Positions 18,490 through 28,156 are shown, counted from the first letter of the stretch. The stretch is 64,000 nt of DNA from Chryseosolibacter indicum (GCF_018598585.1 NZ_JAHESD010000016.1:30592-94591); one strand, 5' to 3'. Translations and numbers: made by a program. The notes: a model not told the origin generated them from the letters alone.

Positions 18490-19526
18490 ATCTCATTATG
18501 TAACGATGCGGCCTGATCAGACAACGCTGTTACTGGCCCTGTTGATAATTTAGATTCTGCCTCAAATCCTAGCTTGGTATGTCGTCCACCTTCTTTGTTG
18601 TCGGGAAGGAAAAGATTAGTAATTGCCAGAACAGAATTTACAAGTGAGGGAGCAATTCCTTTTACAGCAGTAGCAATTTTCGCAGAGGTTGTAAGGATAG
18701 CTTCCGAATCACCATACTGTAACGCTTTGATAATGCTTTTTGCAGCTACTTCAACTTGTTGAGATAACAATGGCGATGAATCTGAAATTTTAAACCATGC
18801 ATATTCAGCTTCATGGTCTCCTTTTACAGAAATATTTCTAGGGCTGCCAGTACGCATCAGGTTAGGAATAACCGTTGTGACATGAATATTATACTTCTTC
18901 AATTCTGCATGTAAACCTTCGGAGAGCCCGGTTAAAGCAAATTTACTAGCAGAGTACGGTAGTAAATGTGGCATTGCAACTTTGCCACCAATCGATGAAA
19001 TATTTACTATTCTCCCGCTCTTCCTTTCCATAAAATGTGGAAGCACAGCTTTTATTGTATACAGGGCTGCCCAGAAGTTTGTTTTCATTGCTTGCTCATA
19101 ATCTTCAATTGACATTGATTCTACTGGGCCTACCTGAACAATGCCAGCGTTATTTATAATAACGTCTATTCTTCCGTAATACTTTATCACCTCATTAATC
19201 ATTGAGCTTACCTGCATCTGATCAGTGACATCTGCAGTAATACTAAGAATGCTATTTGCTGTTAACCTCTCAAGGTCAAACTTTGCCTGATTTAATTGAT
19301 CAGAAGAACGTGCGCATATTGCAATGCGTGCTCCCATTAGTGTAAGCTCTCTTGCAAGCACTAATCCAAGACCTCTTGATCCTCCTGTGATCAGAACTAC
19401 CTTTCCGTTAAGGTTGTACTTATTTATCTCGCGATAAACAGTATTGGCAGCGAGATACAATCCAAATCCTGCAGCGGCCCATGCGAGTGATTTAGAAATA
19501 GAAGAAGATTTAGTTGGATTTTGCAT
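18483..19526 (-). CDS. SDR family oxidoreductase with N-terminal membrane segment
   Basis: This 347-residue protein has a short hydrophobic N-terminal segment (SLAWAAAGFGLYLAANTVY), then a classical SDR domain: ITGGSRGLG, NNAG and YSASK with the normal Lys. A ~90-residue C-terminal extension follows. The best matches by eye are membrane-linked SDRs acting on lipids or steroids, but the substrate cannot be read from sequence. Its stop codon overlaps the convergent DedA gene by 7 bases. Confidence 0.85.
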   Translation of the reverse strand: MQNPTKSSSISKSLAWAAAGFGLYLAANTVYREINKYNLNGKVVLITGGSRGLGLVLARELTLMGARIAICARSSDQLNQAKFDLERLTANSILSITADVTDQMQVSSMINEVIKYYGRIDVIINNAGIVQVGPVESMSIEDYEQAMKTNFWAALYTIKAVLPHFMERKSGRIVNISSIGGKVAMPHLLPYSASKFALTGLSEGLHAELKKYNIHVTTVIPNLMRTGSPRNISVKGDHEAEYAWFKISDSSPLLSQQVEVAAKSIIKALQYGDSEAILTTSAKIATAVKGIAPSLVNSVLAITNLFLPDNKEGGRHTKLGFEAESKLSTGPVTALSDQAASLHNEIH

Positions 19527-19559
19527 AGTAAGAGATAAAAAAAGGAGTGTGTTAGGAAT

Positions 19560-19589
19560 AAAAAACCAGAGATAATAATTATCTCTGGT
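19560..19589 (-). terminator. Intrinsic terminator for the DUF1328 gene
   Basis: A perfect 11-bp stem (19565-19575 with 19579-19589) with a 3-nt loop is followed on the minus strand by a T5 run. Confidence 0.8.
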
Positions 19590-19603
19590 CTGTTAGGTTT
19601 GTA

Positions 19604-19771
19604 TCACCTTCTGAATATGCTGGCTCCAAACAAAATCGCAATAACAAAGAGAGCCAGAAAAATAAAGAATAAGATCTTGGCAATGTCAGCAGCGCCTTCT
19701 GCTATCCCACCAAATCCAAATATTGCTGCTATTATAGCAATAACAAAGAAAATTACTGACCAACGTAACAT
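19604..19771 (-). CDS. DUF1328-like small membrane protein (55 aa)
   Basis: A 55-residue frame encodes [20 protein letters not shown], then a [12 protein letters not shown] hinge and a second helix ending FGASIFRR. Two helices with this hinge are exactly the layout of the DUF1328/YtjA family, found in many Gram-negatives and often stress- or biofilm-related. It has its own terminator. Confidence 0.88.
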   Translation of the reverse strand: MLRWSVIFFVIAIIAAIFGFGGIAEGAADIAKILFFIFLALFVIAILFGASIFRR

Positions 19772-19864
19772 ATAAGTCTCATTAAGTTTAACATGATTTT
19801 AAATTAGGGTTCTTTGTTATAGAACTCCTTTTTTTGTCTATCAAATCTTTATGCCAACAATACC

Positions 19865-20251
19865 TCAATTGTTTCTTTTTCTGTTTTTTCCTTTTTTATC
19901 ATCAAGATTTTTTAGACGTCTACCTTCGCGGTCGAAGCGGTAAATCTTTTCCTGTTCGTTATCTCTCATTTCTATAATGAACACACTGTGTTGTTTATCC
20001 CGGTACACAACTGATTTTTCCCACCCAGAAGGCTCAAGTTCCTGCAGACTTTGCAAAACGGGTTGAGGCAATTCATCAGCAGCGATACGTTCTCTTTCAT
20101 CCACGTATTGAATATCTGCCGGTTGTTGTTTTGGCTCAGGATCAATCTGTTTAATTGGGTTTTTTAATGTGTCAGGATCAGGAGATGGTTGTTGTGCAAA
20201 TGCTATAAATGAACCTGCACTGAGTAATGATGCTATTACTAATTTTTTCAT
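19865..20251 (-). CDS. Secreted hypothetical protein
   Basis: This 128-residue protein starts at MKKLVIASLLSAGSFIAFAQ, a clear signal peptide (ATG at 20251; an in-frame start at 20299 would hide it). The mature part is Pro/Asp/Gln-rich, then has a short domain with VLQSLQELEPSGWEKSVVYR and a repeated basic C-terminus (RRLKNLDDKKGKNRKRNN). It looks like a small PepSY-like periplasmic domain, though no family could be fixed. Confidence 0.65.
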   Translation of the reverse strand: MKKLVIASLLSAGSFIAFAQQPSPDPDTLKNPIKQIDPEPKQQPADIQYVDERERIAADELPQPVLQSLQELEPSGWEKSVVYRDKQHSVFIIEMRDNEQEKIYRFDREGRRLKNLDDKKGKNRKRNN

Positions 20252-20360
20252 AAGTATATCGAAGTTTAAAACCACTGTTGGTAATAATCTTATGCCCATA
20301 AATTGTAAAAGCTGGATGGTATGGTTTTGTGAATTGCATGGCCAACAATAAGAACTGATT

Positions 20361-20612
20361 ATGGCACTTAGTGAACATCTTGAAACGAAACTTAAAAAGC
20401 GCTATGAACCCTCTTCTATGGTTTCTATGAAATACAAAGGCAACGACCTTGCTTTTAAAACTGATGACGAAGGCAATGCTATTCTTCTTTTTATTGGTAA
20501 GAAGGATAGTGAGGGGCATATAAAAGGTGAGCGTTATGCGAGAAGGCTAAAAAAGGATGATGAAGGGAAAGTAATTAAAGATCACTGGGAGCTGAAAGGA
20601 AAGGCAACGTGA
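20361..20612 (+). CDS. Small charged hypothetical protein (83 aa)
   Basis: This 83-residue, lysine-rich soluble protein has a repeated (D/K)DDEGK/N pattern (TDDEGNA, KDDEGKV). I do not recognise the family. It is convergent with the STAS-like gene downstream (23 bases between stops) and divergent from the secreted protein gene; a coding sequence is supported by a good ATG and plausible codon pattern. Confidence 0.6.
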   Translation: MALSEHLETKLKKRYEPSSMVSMKYKGNDLAFKTDDEGNAILLFIGKKDSEGHIKGERYARRLKKDDEGKVIKDHWELKGKAT

Positions 20613-20635
20613 GTTTACGCTTGATTAGTGTAAAC

Positions 20636-21031
20636 TTATAGATCTTCCTTTAACCACTTTAGTGCATCCTCTTGGTTAGTAAACAAGCGTGTAGGCACTG
20701 CGGGGTGATTAAACTTTAGAAAGAAGTTGCCTACCATTTTGTCAATACTCGAAGTCGTTACGATTGCTAGTTTTTTCATAAATCTCGTTCCTTCTTCCGT
20801 AGAAAAATACTCTCTTGCTTCTTTGGATAAATTCTGAAGACCTTGTGTAGTTCCAAGAAAAGGGTACGCAATGTTTTTGCAAAGTTTTATTCTGTCTGAA
20901 ACAACTTTTTGGGCTGCAGTTAAATCAATAGTAACATCTTCTTTGTATTCGCCGAACATTATTCCGTCTTCTATCCAGAGTTTCGTGTACTCATTTTCAA
21001 CTATAAACTTCTCAATTAAATTTTGATTCAT
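20636..21031 (-). CDS. STAS/SEC14-like domain protein
   Basis: This 131-residue protein resembles the small STAS/SpoIIAA-like proteins (DUF7793 type) of Bacteroidota: an alternating strand-helix pattern with WIEDGIMFGEYKEDVTIDLTAAQKVVSDRI and a C-terminal FTNQEDALKWLKEDL. Such proteins may bind lipids or act as anti-anti-sigma-like modules. It is divergent from the 812-residue fusion gene. Function is unknown. Confidence 0.65.
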   Translation of the reverse strand: MNQNLIEKFIVENEYTKLWIEDGIMFGEYKEDVTIDLTAAQKVVSDRIKLCKNIAYPFLGTTQGLQNLSKEAREYFSTEEGTRFMKKLAIVTTSSIDKMVGNFFLKFNHPAVPTRLFTNQEDALKWLKEDL

Positions 21032-21111
21032 CGGTTACAAGTCGCTTTGTTGATTCATAAATTAGCAAGCGGCCAAATATCATCTCATTTCTAACCCTTG
21101 AAATACGCAAT

Positions 21112-23550
21112 ATGGCGAAGATAAGACATAATAAATTTCTAGACACAGTAGACGAGATATTTAGTGATGCAAAAAATAAGGGAGTGTTTCACCTCTATAC
21201 AGAAGATGAGGCATATACGGGTAGAAAGGTAAGGATAAAAGGTAAAGATCTCTTTCATTTTGGAACGACCGGCTATTTGGGTTTAGAACAAGACCCAAGA
21301 CTTAAAAAGTCTGCAATAGAGGCAATTCTGCGATATGGTACACAATTTCCGCTATCCAAAACGTATGTATCATTCGTACTTTACAGTGACTTGGAAGAGC
21401 ATCTTCACAGGATGTATCAGAACCCCGTGCTCGTAGCTAAAAATAGTACCTTGTGTCATTTGGCTGTTATTCCGAGCGTTGTAAGAGATGAAGATGTTGT
21501 TATTCTCGATCATCAGGTGCATAATAGCGTGCAAAGTGCCTGCACCATGCTAAAACCGCGCGGGATTCCCGTTGACATGATCAAGCATAGCAACCTCAAT
21601 ATGCTTGAAGATAAGATCAAAGAGTATGGCAATAAGTACCGTAAAGTATGGTACATGATCGATGGAGTTTACTCCATGTTTGGTGATGTTGCACCCATCG
21701 AAGAACTAACTTATCTGCTTAAGAAATATCCGCTTTTCAATCTTTATGTAGATGATGTGCATGGAATGAGCTGGGCGGGTAAACATGGAACAGGGTACGT
21801 TTTAAGTAAGCTGGGGAAGTTGCCCGATAAAGTAATACTTGTATCCACTCTTAGTAAATCTTTTGGCGCAAGCGGGGCAACAATGATATGTGCTGATAAA
21901 GAGATATCAAGATATGTTAAGAATTTTGGAGGTCCGTTGTCATTCTCTGCGCAGCTTGAGCCTCCATCGGTTGCTGCCGCACTTGCCTCTGCCCAGATCC
22001 ACCTCTCAGACGAGATATATGAGATGCAGAACGAGTTGAAGGATAAGATAACGTACTGTAATGCCTTGTTAAAAAATACTACGCTTCCGCTGATTGATGA
22101 GAACTTGTGCCCGGTGTTTTTTATTGGTACGGGACTTCCCGCTATTGGATTCAATCTTGCCAATAGATTAATGAATGAAGGGTATTATGTTAATCTTGGT
22201 GTGTTTCCTGCTGTGCCAGTTAAAAATACAGGAATACGGTTTACCATTTCAAGACATAATAAAAAAGAAGACATAAAGGGATTGATTGATGCAATGGTAT
22301 ATCATCATCCAAAGGCGCTTGAGGAGGCTAACTACTCTCCAAATCGAATCAGGAGATCATTTAACCTGCCTCTGATGGGAGAGGATAGGGAAGGTGTTAA
22401 AATTCCTTCATCACTGGTACTTGAACATGCGGCCACCATTGATAACGTTGACCCCGTTGCGTGGGATAATTCCCTTGGTAAGAATTCTTCATTTGACCGA
22501 CGTGGTTTAAAATTTTTTGAAGACGTATTTGCAAACAATGACAAGCCGGAAGATAACTGGAGTTTCGATTACTTTATCGTAAAAGATACATCTGCTAAAG
22601 TTATTCTGGCTACCTATTTCACTACCTCTTTATGGAAAGACGATATGCTTTCGCCTGCATCTGTTTCCATAGACATAGAGTTAAAAAGAACAACAGATTC
22701 GTATTACCTTACCTCGAGGGTAACTGGCATGGGATCGTTGATTTCGGAAGGTGATCACCTTTATATCGATAAGAATAGTCCGCAATGGAAAGAAGCACTT
22801 GTCTTGCTTCTTAATGCAGTTTATAAAATTCAGGAGAAGAATAATGCCACCATGGTTGTATTGAGAGATTTTGAAGAGGATGATCAGGAAATAAAAGACT
22901 TTTTTCAAAGCCAGGGTTTTATAAAGATACACTTACCAGAGTCTTGTGTAATTGAAGATTTAAACTGGGAATCCAAAGAAGAGTTTTTGCAGACACTTTC
23001 CGCCAACTCAAGAGCGAAAATTAAAAAAGATGTTTTTAAGTATGAACACTTCTTTGACGTCGAAATAAAACATGTAGTTTCAGAAGAGGAGCTAGCATAT
23101 TACTACCAGTTATTTTCTAATGTCAAGTCCAGAAACTTTGATCTGAACTCTTTCACTTATCCGAAGAAGTTATTTTCTAACATGCGGAATTACTCAGGAT
23201 GGGAGTTTATGGTTTTAAAAATTAAGCCTGAATTTGACGACCGCGCGGTTAAGAAACCTGTAGCGGTAGCTTTTAACTATTTCAATGACACAAAAATCTA
23301 TAACGCCGTATTGATAGGATTGGATTATGAGATGTCTGAGCAATTTCAGGTATATAGGCAGGCATTTTTCGTTCTGCTCAAGAATGCGAAAAAGCTAGGC
23401 GCGAAAAGAGTAAATCTTGGTTTTTCTGCATCAATTGAAAAACGAAAGTTCGGTGCGCGTATTATCCCCAAAGTTGCTTATGTGCAGGCAAAAGATAATT
23501 TCAATTTAGAACTAATTGAGTCAATGTCTATAAAACCACATTCTAAATAA
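21112..23550 (+). CDS. Alpha-oxoamine synthase-like PLP enzyme fused to GNAT/BioF2-like acyltransferase
   Basis: Residues ~1-410 are a fold-type I PLP enzyme of the alpha-oxoamine synthase class (serine palmitoyltransferase, KBL, BioF): aspartate/histidine D214 and H217 in VDDVHG and the Schiff-base lysine K249 in STLSKSFGASG. Residues ~480-800 look like an acetyltransferase of the GNAT/FemAB-like BioF2 (Acetyltransf_6) kind, with NSRAKIKKDVF and KKLGAKRVNLGFSASIEKRKFGA. The PLP half should condense an acyl-CoA/ACP with an amino acid; the second half may acylate the product. Sphingolipid, sulfonolipid or another lipid-amine product is possible. At 812 residues it is about twice the length of single-domain relatives. 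Confidence 0.85.
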   Translation: MAKIRHNKFLDTVDEIFSDAKNKGVFHLYTEDEAYTGRKVRIKGKDLFHFGTTGYLGLEQDPRLKKSAIEAILRYGTQFPLSKTYVSFVLYSDLEEHLHRMYQNPVLVAKNSTLCHLAVIPSVVRDEDVVILDHQVHNSVQSACTMLKPRGIPVDMIKHSNLNMLEDKIKEYGNKYRKVWYMIDGVYSMFGDVAPIEELTYLLKKYPLFNLYVDDVHGMSWAGKHGTGYVLSKLGKLPDKVILVSTLSKSFGASGATMICADKEISRYVKNFGGPLSFSAQLEPPSVAAALASAQIHLSDEIYEMQNELKDKITYCNALLKNTTLPLIDENLCPVFFIGTGLPAIGFNLANRLMNEGYYVNLGVFPAVPVKNTGIRFTISRHNKKEDIKGLIDAMVYHHPKALEEANYSPNRIRRSFNLPLMGEDREGVKIPSSLVLEHAATIDNVDPVAWDNSLGKNSSFDRRGLKFFEDVFANNDKPEDNWSFDYFIVKDTSAKVILATYFTTSLWKDDMLSPASVSIDIELKRTTDSYYLTSRVTGMGSLISEGDHLYIDKNSPQWKEALVLLLNAVYKIQEKNNATMVVLRDFEEDDQEIKDFFQSQGFIKIHLPESCVIEDLNWESKEEFLQTLSANSRAKIKKDVFKYEHFFDVEIKHVVSEEELAYYYQLFSNVKSRNFDLNSFTYPKKLFSNMRNYSGWEFMVLKIKPEFDDRAVKKPVAVAFNYFNDTKIYNAVLIGLDYEMSEQFQVYRQAFFVLLKNAKKLGAKRVNLGFSASIEKRKFGARIIPKVAYVQAKDNFNLELIESMSIKPHSK

Positions 23551-23615
23551 TGATTCAGCTAATGTTCATGCGGAGTACTTCAATGGCATAGTATTTTTTC
23601 TATCCTTTCCAAATT

Positions 23616-23622
23616 GGAGGAG
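23616..23622 (+). promoter_or_regulatory. Strong Shine-Dalgarno ahead of the acidic protein
   Basis: GGAGGAG lies two bases before ATG 23625. Such a strong SD is unusual in this window. Confidence 0.55.
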
Positions 23623-23624
23623 TT

Positions 23625-24242
23625 ATGAAAAATAAAAGCAATAAACCATCAGATAACTTCCGTAATGACAGGGAGCGAAATGACGCATTGAATAAGTCGA
23701 AAGAGGAAAGAGGCGAAAATCTCCCAGGTGATTATCCTGCAAGTGAAGATATTATGAACCGACAGAACATGCAGCGGGTTGGAATTGATGTAGAGAATTT
23801 TTCGCGTGCTGTCGGAATTGAAAATTACAATTCAGACAGAGAACCTTTGGTTTCCGATCCTAATGCAATAGTTGATGGACCAGACCTCACATCGATTGAT
23901 GAGGCAGAGCAGCCACCAGCCAGAGAAATGGAAAGACCAGTTCCAAAAGATATAGATCTTGATGACGATAACATTAAATTCGCTACAGGCAACGAATCTG
24001 ATGTTACAGAAGAAGATTTACAGGCCCTTGGCCCAAAGGACTTGAGTCTTGACATGGGAGAGGATGAGCAGCTTTTAAAAAACAGGGTGTGGCCAGTAGA
24101 CATGGCAGCAGAGGATCTTGACGTTCCAGGTTCTGAAGGAGCAGGAAGGGTAGAAGACCAGGGTATTGGTCCTGCTGATGAAGAGAATGATTTTTATAGT
24201 CTCGGAGGTGATCGCCACGAGGATAATTTGGAAGGTAAATAG
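23625..24242 (+). CDS. Acidic hydrophilic protein of unknown function
   Basis: This 205-residue protein has no membrane segment or signal peptide. It is very rich in Asp, Glu and Asn, with a repeated ExLxxLGPKDLSLD-like pattern, and is probably disordered for much of its length. I do not recognise it. The N-terminal SNKPSDNFRNDRERNDALNK is polar and Lys/Arg-rich, like desiccation- or stress-related hydrophilins of Bacteroidota, but that is a resemblance only. It starts at a strong SD and ends before a terminator. Confidence 0.6.
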   Translation: MKNKSNKPSDNFRNDRERNDALNKSKEERGENLPGDYPASEDIMNRQNMQRVGIDVENFSRAVGIENYNSDREPLVSDPNAIVDGPDLTSIDEAEQPPAREMERPVPKDIDLDDDNIKFATGNESDVTEEDLQALGPKDLSLDMGEDEQLLKNRVWPVDMAAEDLDVPGSEGAGRVEDQGIGPADEENDFYSLGGDRHEDNLEGK

Positions 24243-24624
24243 ATGGTCTGGTATTACTTCAATGTCCCAGTTAGGACATGTACGTGTAACAACCTTAAGT
24301 AATAAATTAAATCTACGTTAGAGAAGACCTCCTTCAGAGGTCTTTTTCTTTTAATAAGTTATACTTTATGGATTTAGAATTAATCGAATTATTTTTTTTA
24401 AACTTCGCGCTTTAAATGCCTTTGATACAAATAATTAATGATTACAAAGTCCAGAACACGGTAAATAAGGTTCCTAAATTATTTTATAGTTAAAGATTAT
24501 CACTCGAATAAATTCCGTAACGTCCTTTTATAATACTCCAAATCCTAATGTGTAAATAATTAGGAGTAATAAACATTGTATCGCACTTTTGCCGATTAAT
24601 AGCAAGATTACTTGTACTAAAATT
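24243..24624. other. Intergenic stretch before the GH43 gene
   Basis: Holds the terminator at 24324-24347, then AT-rich sequence with no gene that I can support; the GH43 promoter should lie here, but no clean TAnnTTTG box was found. Confidence 0.5.
24324..24347 (+). terminator. Intrinsic terminator
   Basis: An 8-bp stem (24324-24331 with 24337-24344) with a 5-nt loop is followed by a T-rich run. Confidence 0.8.
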
Positions 24625-26373
24625 ATGATTCGTTATCTGTTAATCGCTTTAATGTTTATTACGTCTGTAGGCCATGCGCAATTCGAAGGGCAAAAGACCT
24701 ACTGTAATCCAATGGATATAAACTATCGGTATAATTTTGAGCAGCTCAATGATAGTATTTCGTACCGCTCGGGAGCTGATCCTGTAATTGTAAACCATAA
24801 GGGAGAGTATTTTCTCTTCGTTACTATTTCAGGAGGTTACTGGCACTCAAAGGATTTGATAAATTGGAGGTTTATAACACCTAGCAGGTGGCCATTTGAA
24901 GATATGTGTGCACCTGCGGCATTGTCTTACAAAGACACGCTACTGTTATTTCAATCTACTTTTGATAAACGCCCAATACTTTATAGTACAACTCCCGAAA
25001 CGGGGAAGTTGGAGTTCTATAACCGATGGATGCCTCAATTACCACCGTTAATCGGGCCTTGGGATCCTGCACTTTTTTATGATGAAGAGTTAGATAAATG
25101 GTATATGTATTGGGGATCATCAAACACGTACCCGTTGTTTGGAGCAGAACTTGACAAACGCAAGCGTTTAGCCTATAAGGGAGCATACAAAGAACTATTA
25201 CGTCTTCATCCCGAGATACATGGTTGGGAACGGTTTGGTCCTGATCATACCTCTGAGATTGTGCCTTTTACGGAAGGAGCATGGATGACAAAACACAATG
25301 GTAAATATTATTTTCAGTATGGTGCACCAGGCACTGAATACAACGTTTACGCCAATGGAACGTATGTAGGAGATCACCCATTAGGTCCTTTTACATATGC
25401 ACCGTATAATCCCGTTTCATATAAGCCGGGTGGTTTTGTGACCGGAGCAGGACATGGAAATACATTTCAGGACAATTATGGTAATTACTGGAATACCGGT
25501 ACACCATGGGTTGCAGTAAACTGGAATTTCGAACGGCGCATAGCAATGTTTCCTGCTGGCTTTGATAAGGATGATCAAATGTTTTCAAATACAAGATTTG
25601 GAGACTTCCCTCACTATTTGCCAACAAAAAAATGGGAGAACAAAGACGAGTTATTCACCGGTTGGATGTTATTATCATATAAAAAACCTGCTCTGGCATC
25701 TTCACAAAAAGATACTTTTGATGTAGCAAGAATTACAGATGAGAATCCAAGAACATATTGGGTTGCTAAAGAGAACAAGCCAGGAGAGTGGGTAGTCGTA
25801 GATTTAAAAAAGGAACAACAGGTTAATGCCGTACAGATTAATTATACTGATTACAAATCTAACATCTACGACCCGTTTGATCCTAAAATCTATACACAAT
25901 TCAGGTTGTATTACTCATCTGACGCAAAGAACTGGATCAAGTTTGCTGATTTATCGGATGAGAAAAAAGATCGCCCGAATGCTTATATTGAACTCAAGGA
26001 AGGGGTGAAAGCGAGATATATTAAGTATGAACACATATACGTTGCATCACCTAACCTTGCTGTAAGCGATATAAGGGTGTTTGGAGATGGCTTAGGCAAG
26101 CGTCCAAAGACACCAGCAAAATTTACTGCCAGACGCGATACAGACCCAAGGAATGCATTTATTAGCTGGGAGAAGGTTAACGGAGCAGTAGGATATAACA
26201 TCTTATGGGGAATAGATAAAGACAAGTTATATCAAACGTATCAGATTTTTGCTGATAAACCTTCTGTAAAAGAAATCAGAGGATTGACTAAAGATGTTAG
26301 TTATTACTTTGCGATAGAAGCGTTTAACGAAAGTGGTGTGTCCGAAAGAAGTGAAGCGGTGTTTGTTAAGTGA
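24625..26373 (+). CDS. Secreted family 43 glycoside hydrolase with discoidin and Fn3 domains
   Basis: From ATG 24625 the protein has a signal peptide (LLIALMFITSVGHAQ). A five-bladed beta-propeller GH43 domain spans about residues 25-350, with the catalytic Asp in the GADPVIV motif and acidic residues in the blade starts (GPWDPALFYD). A F5/8 type C (discoidin)-like carbohydrate-binding module covers about 370-490 (WVVVDLKKEQQVNAVQI, ARYIKYEHIYV) and a fibronectin type III-like domain runs to the end. GH43 enzymes hydrolyse arabinose-, xylose- or galactose-containing polysaccharides. A TTG at 24589 is a weaker start. Confidence 0.87.
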   Translation: MIRYLLIALMFITSVGHAQFEGQKTYCNPMDINYRYNFEQLNDSISYRSGADPVIVNHKGEYFLFVTISGGYWHSKDLINWRFITPSRWPFEDMCAPAALSYKDTLLLFQSTFDKRPILYSTTPETGKLEFYNRWMPQLPPLIGPWDPALFYDEELDKWYMYWGSSNTYPLFGAELDKRKRLAYKGAYKELLRLHPEIHGWERFGPDHTSEIVPFTEGAWMTKHNGKYYFQYGAPGTEYNVYANGTYVGDHPLGPFTYAPYNPVSYKPGGFVTGAGHGNTFQDNYGNYWNTGTPWVAVNWNFERRIAMFPAGFDKDDQMFSNTRFGDFPHYLPTKKWENKDELFTGWMLLSYKKPALASSQKDTFDVARITDENPRTYWVAKENKPGEWVVVDLKKEQQVNAVQINYTDYKSNIYDPFDPKIYTQFRLYYSSDAKNWIKFADLSDEKKDRPNAYIELKEGVKARYIKYEHIYVASPNLAVSDIRVFGDGLGKRPKTPAKFTARRDTDPRNAFISWEKVNGAVGYNILWGIDKDKLYQTYQIFADKPSVKEIRGLTKDVSYYFAIEAFNESGVSERSEAVFVK

Positions 26374-26391
26374 GCAATTGAAAAGTAAATT

Positions 26392-26437
26392 ACTAAGGGT
26401 ATAGTAATATCGACCCGTTCTATACCCTTAGTGTTTT
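26392..26437. terminator. Hairpin terminator between convergent genes
   Basis: A perfect 12-bp stem (26392-26403 with 26421-26432) has a 17-nt loop and a T-rich right flank. It lies between the ends of the GH43 gene and the lipoprotein gene. Confidence 0.7.
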
Positions 26438-26478
26438 GTGTGTATTCAGATATAATAAGAAGCTGAATTTTGTAAAGG

Positions 26479-27234
26479 TTATTTGTTTATGAGGTACTCG
26501 TATACTTTTGGGCTTATCTCGAAATCATACTGTTCAATAAAATTGTCTCTATGATTTACAGCTTTTTGTACCTGAAGTTTAACAGTCTCATTGTATACAG
26601 TAGCAGTCTCCTTATATTCCTTAATTTGTTTTATAAGTTCATTATATTCTTTCAACGCTTCCATGTCTTTAGAAATAAAGTCGGATTCGGATAAATAGGT
26701 TAATGTACCTTCACTTTTTTCGTCTTCAGATTTTAGTATGCCGAAGTTGGGTTTGAAATCAACATGAAGCAAAATAAGCTCTTCGGAATCAGGATAATAA
26801 TTATTTTCCCGTGCGCCGATTAGCCTGTTGTCGTTAAAGTAATAAGTATGATTGCCACTCGTACCTTCCGAACTCCAGAATACAGTGCAATACCTAAGAT
26901 TAAGGAGAGAGTCGTAGTAGTAATGCGCATCAACTCCGTTTTTGAAACCATTCAACGTGGCTCTCAATTTGTAATGCATATGGGACTCTATTTCTTCAGA
27001 TAAATTTTGTAAGGCTTCTTCAATTAAAAGCTGGAGCGAGTCAGTATTCGTATCGTCCTGATAACTATCTTCCAGGTCTTCTTCACTGATGTAATTTATT
27101 CCTGTTGTGTCCTCTTCATTGTTGAAAGACTCGCTATACTCTGCCTTATCTTGCGTAGGCCTGGAAGAGCATGCCAGCAGCAATGTAATGATAACAATGT
27201 AATATGAGACATGTTTTATCATGAAGTGAAACAA
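26479..27234 (-). CDS. Lipoprotein of unknown function
   Basis: This 251-residue protein has an SPase II signal with lipobox LLLACSS (Cys about residue 22), then an acidic, disordered-looking stretch, then a compact domain with YYYDSLLNLRYCTVFWSSEG and a helical C-terminus. It should be anchored in a membrane facing the periplasm. No family recognised. It is the last gene after the permease and GIN genes on the minus strand, but a terminator separates it from the GIN gene. Confidence 0.7.
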   Translation of the reverse strand: MFHFMIKHVSYYIVIITLLLACSSRPTQDKAEYSESFNNEEDTTGINYISEEDLEDSYQDDTNTDSLQLLIEEALQNLSEEIESHMHYKLRATLNGFKNGVDAHYYYDSLLNLRYCTVFWSSEGTSGNHTYYFNDNRLIGARENNYYPDSEELILLHVDFKPNFGILKSEDEKSEGTLTYLSESDFISKDMEALKEYNELIKQIKEYKETATVYNETVKLQVQKAVNHRDNFIEQYDFEISPKVYEYLINK

Positions 27235-27258
27235 GATAGCAAATAGAGATGACCTTTA

Positions 27259-27288
27259 AAATATAAAAGCCATCTTGCAGATGGCTTT
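27259..27288 (-). terminator. Intrinsic terminator after the GIN-domain gene
   Basis: A 10-bp stem (27266-27275 with 27279-27288) with a 3-nt loop is followed on the minus strand by an AT-rich T run. Confidence 0.75.
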
Positions 27289-27345
27289 CATGAAGGGAAG
27301 CGGCGTTAATGTGAGTGCCATTAGCATCTGGCTTATGCAAGTCTG

Positions 27346-28083
27346 CTAGTTTTGTGAGATGTCGGCTTTCCCGAAAACCAATCTTTTGCTCAAGTGAGCT
27401 CCTCCATCTATCGATATTCTTGGTTCACCAAATGCGTTGACACGCACTTCTTCGGATGAATTAACAGATAGTTTTCCTTCACCAAAAATACTTGTTGAGG
27501 TATAGGCGCTCTTCATTTCCTGCGTGTCAATCTTATTTTCTCCAAATATCCTGTACCGTTGTTCTACAACTTTACCACCTTTTATCTTCAGCCTATTCTC
27601 TCCATAAAGACTCGCTTTGAAATAATCAGTCTTTAGAGATGCAAGCGTAATTTCATTTTCACCGTAGGCTCTTAATTTGAATTGTTCGGATTCTATCGGA
27701 TCAAGACAAGTTAGTTCCTGCTCGCCTCTGATTTCAAGGGCTTCCAGATCCTTATAAGTAACGTATGCTGTTATTGTTACGTCTTTGTAGATGCCATGCC
27801 GACTGCCATCATTATCATGGTAACGAATTGTTTTTTCTACTTTTTTCGCATCATCCAGATAGATATGTAATGTTTTGTTTCTAACCTCTATATTGATCTT
27901 TGATTCACTCACATTATTATATGCAAGCCGGATGTTTTCAGTTTCACCTTTTTTAAGAATAACGTTTATGCGCGGTGAGGCAATTATTTTATTAAACGGC
28001 TTAAGCTCTCTTTCAATCTCTTTTTGTGCATAGGAAAAAATAGTGCAGCAAATGAGGGCGGTTAAAACAATAGTTTTTTTCAT
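27346..28083 (-). CDS. GIN-domain (DUF2807) exported protein
   Basis: This 245-residue protein has a signal peptide (MKKTIVLTALICCTIFSYAQ) and a repetitive parallel beta-helix with alternating I/L/V and charged residues (IRGEQELTCLDPIE, AYGENEITLASLKTD), typical of the head GIN domain. It begins 73 bases after the 804-residue permease ends and may share its transcript. Function is unknown; a periplasmic or surface adhesin-like role is usual for the family. Confidence 0.85.
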   Translation of the reverse strand: MKKTIVLTALICCTIFSYAQKEIERELKPFNKIIASPRINVILKKGETENIRLAYNNVSESKINIEVRNKTLHIYLDDAKKVEKTIRYHDNDGSRHGIYKDVTITAYVTYKDLEALEIRGEQELTCLDPIESEQFKLRAYGENEITLASLKTDYFKASLYGENRLKIKGGKVVEQRYRIFGENKIDTQEMKSAYTSTSIFGEGKLSVNSSEEVRVNAFGEPRISIDGGAHLSKRLVFGKADISQN

Positions 28084-28156
28084 GTCTTTAAATTTTGGGT
28101 TGTGTGCTGTCTTTATGGTTCAGACTACCTTATGACAAATAAGGTTGCACGTACCC

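Noticed and set aside
21744..22163. 139-codon minus-strand frame inside the PLP-enzyme fusion gene
   Set aside because: It is the antisense shadow of a strongly conserved coding region with intact PLP motifs.
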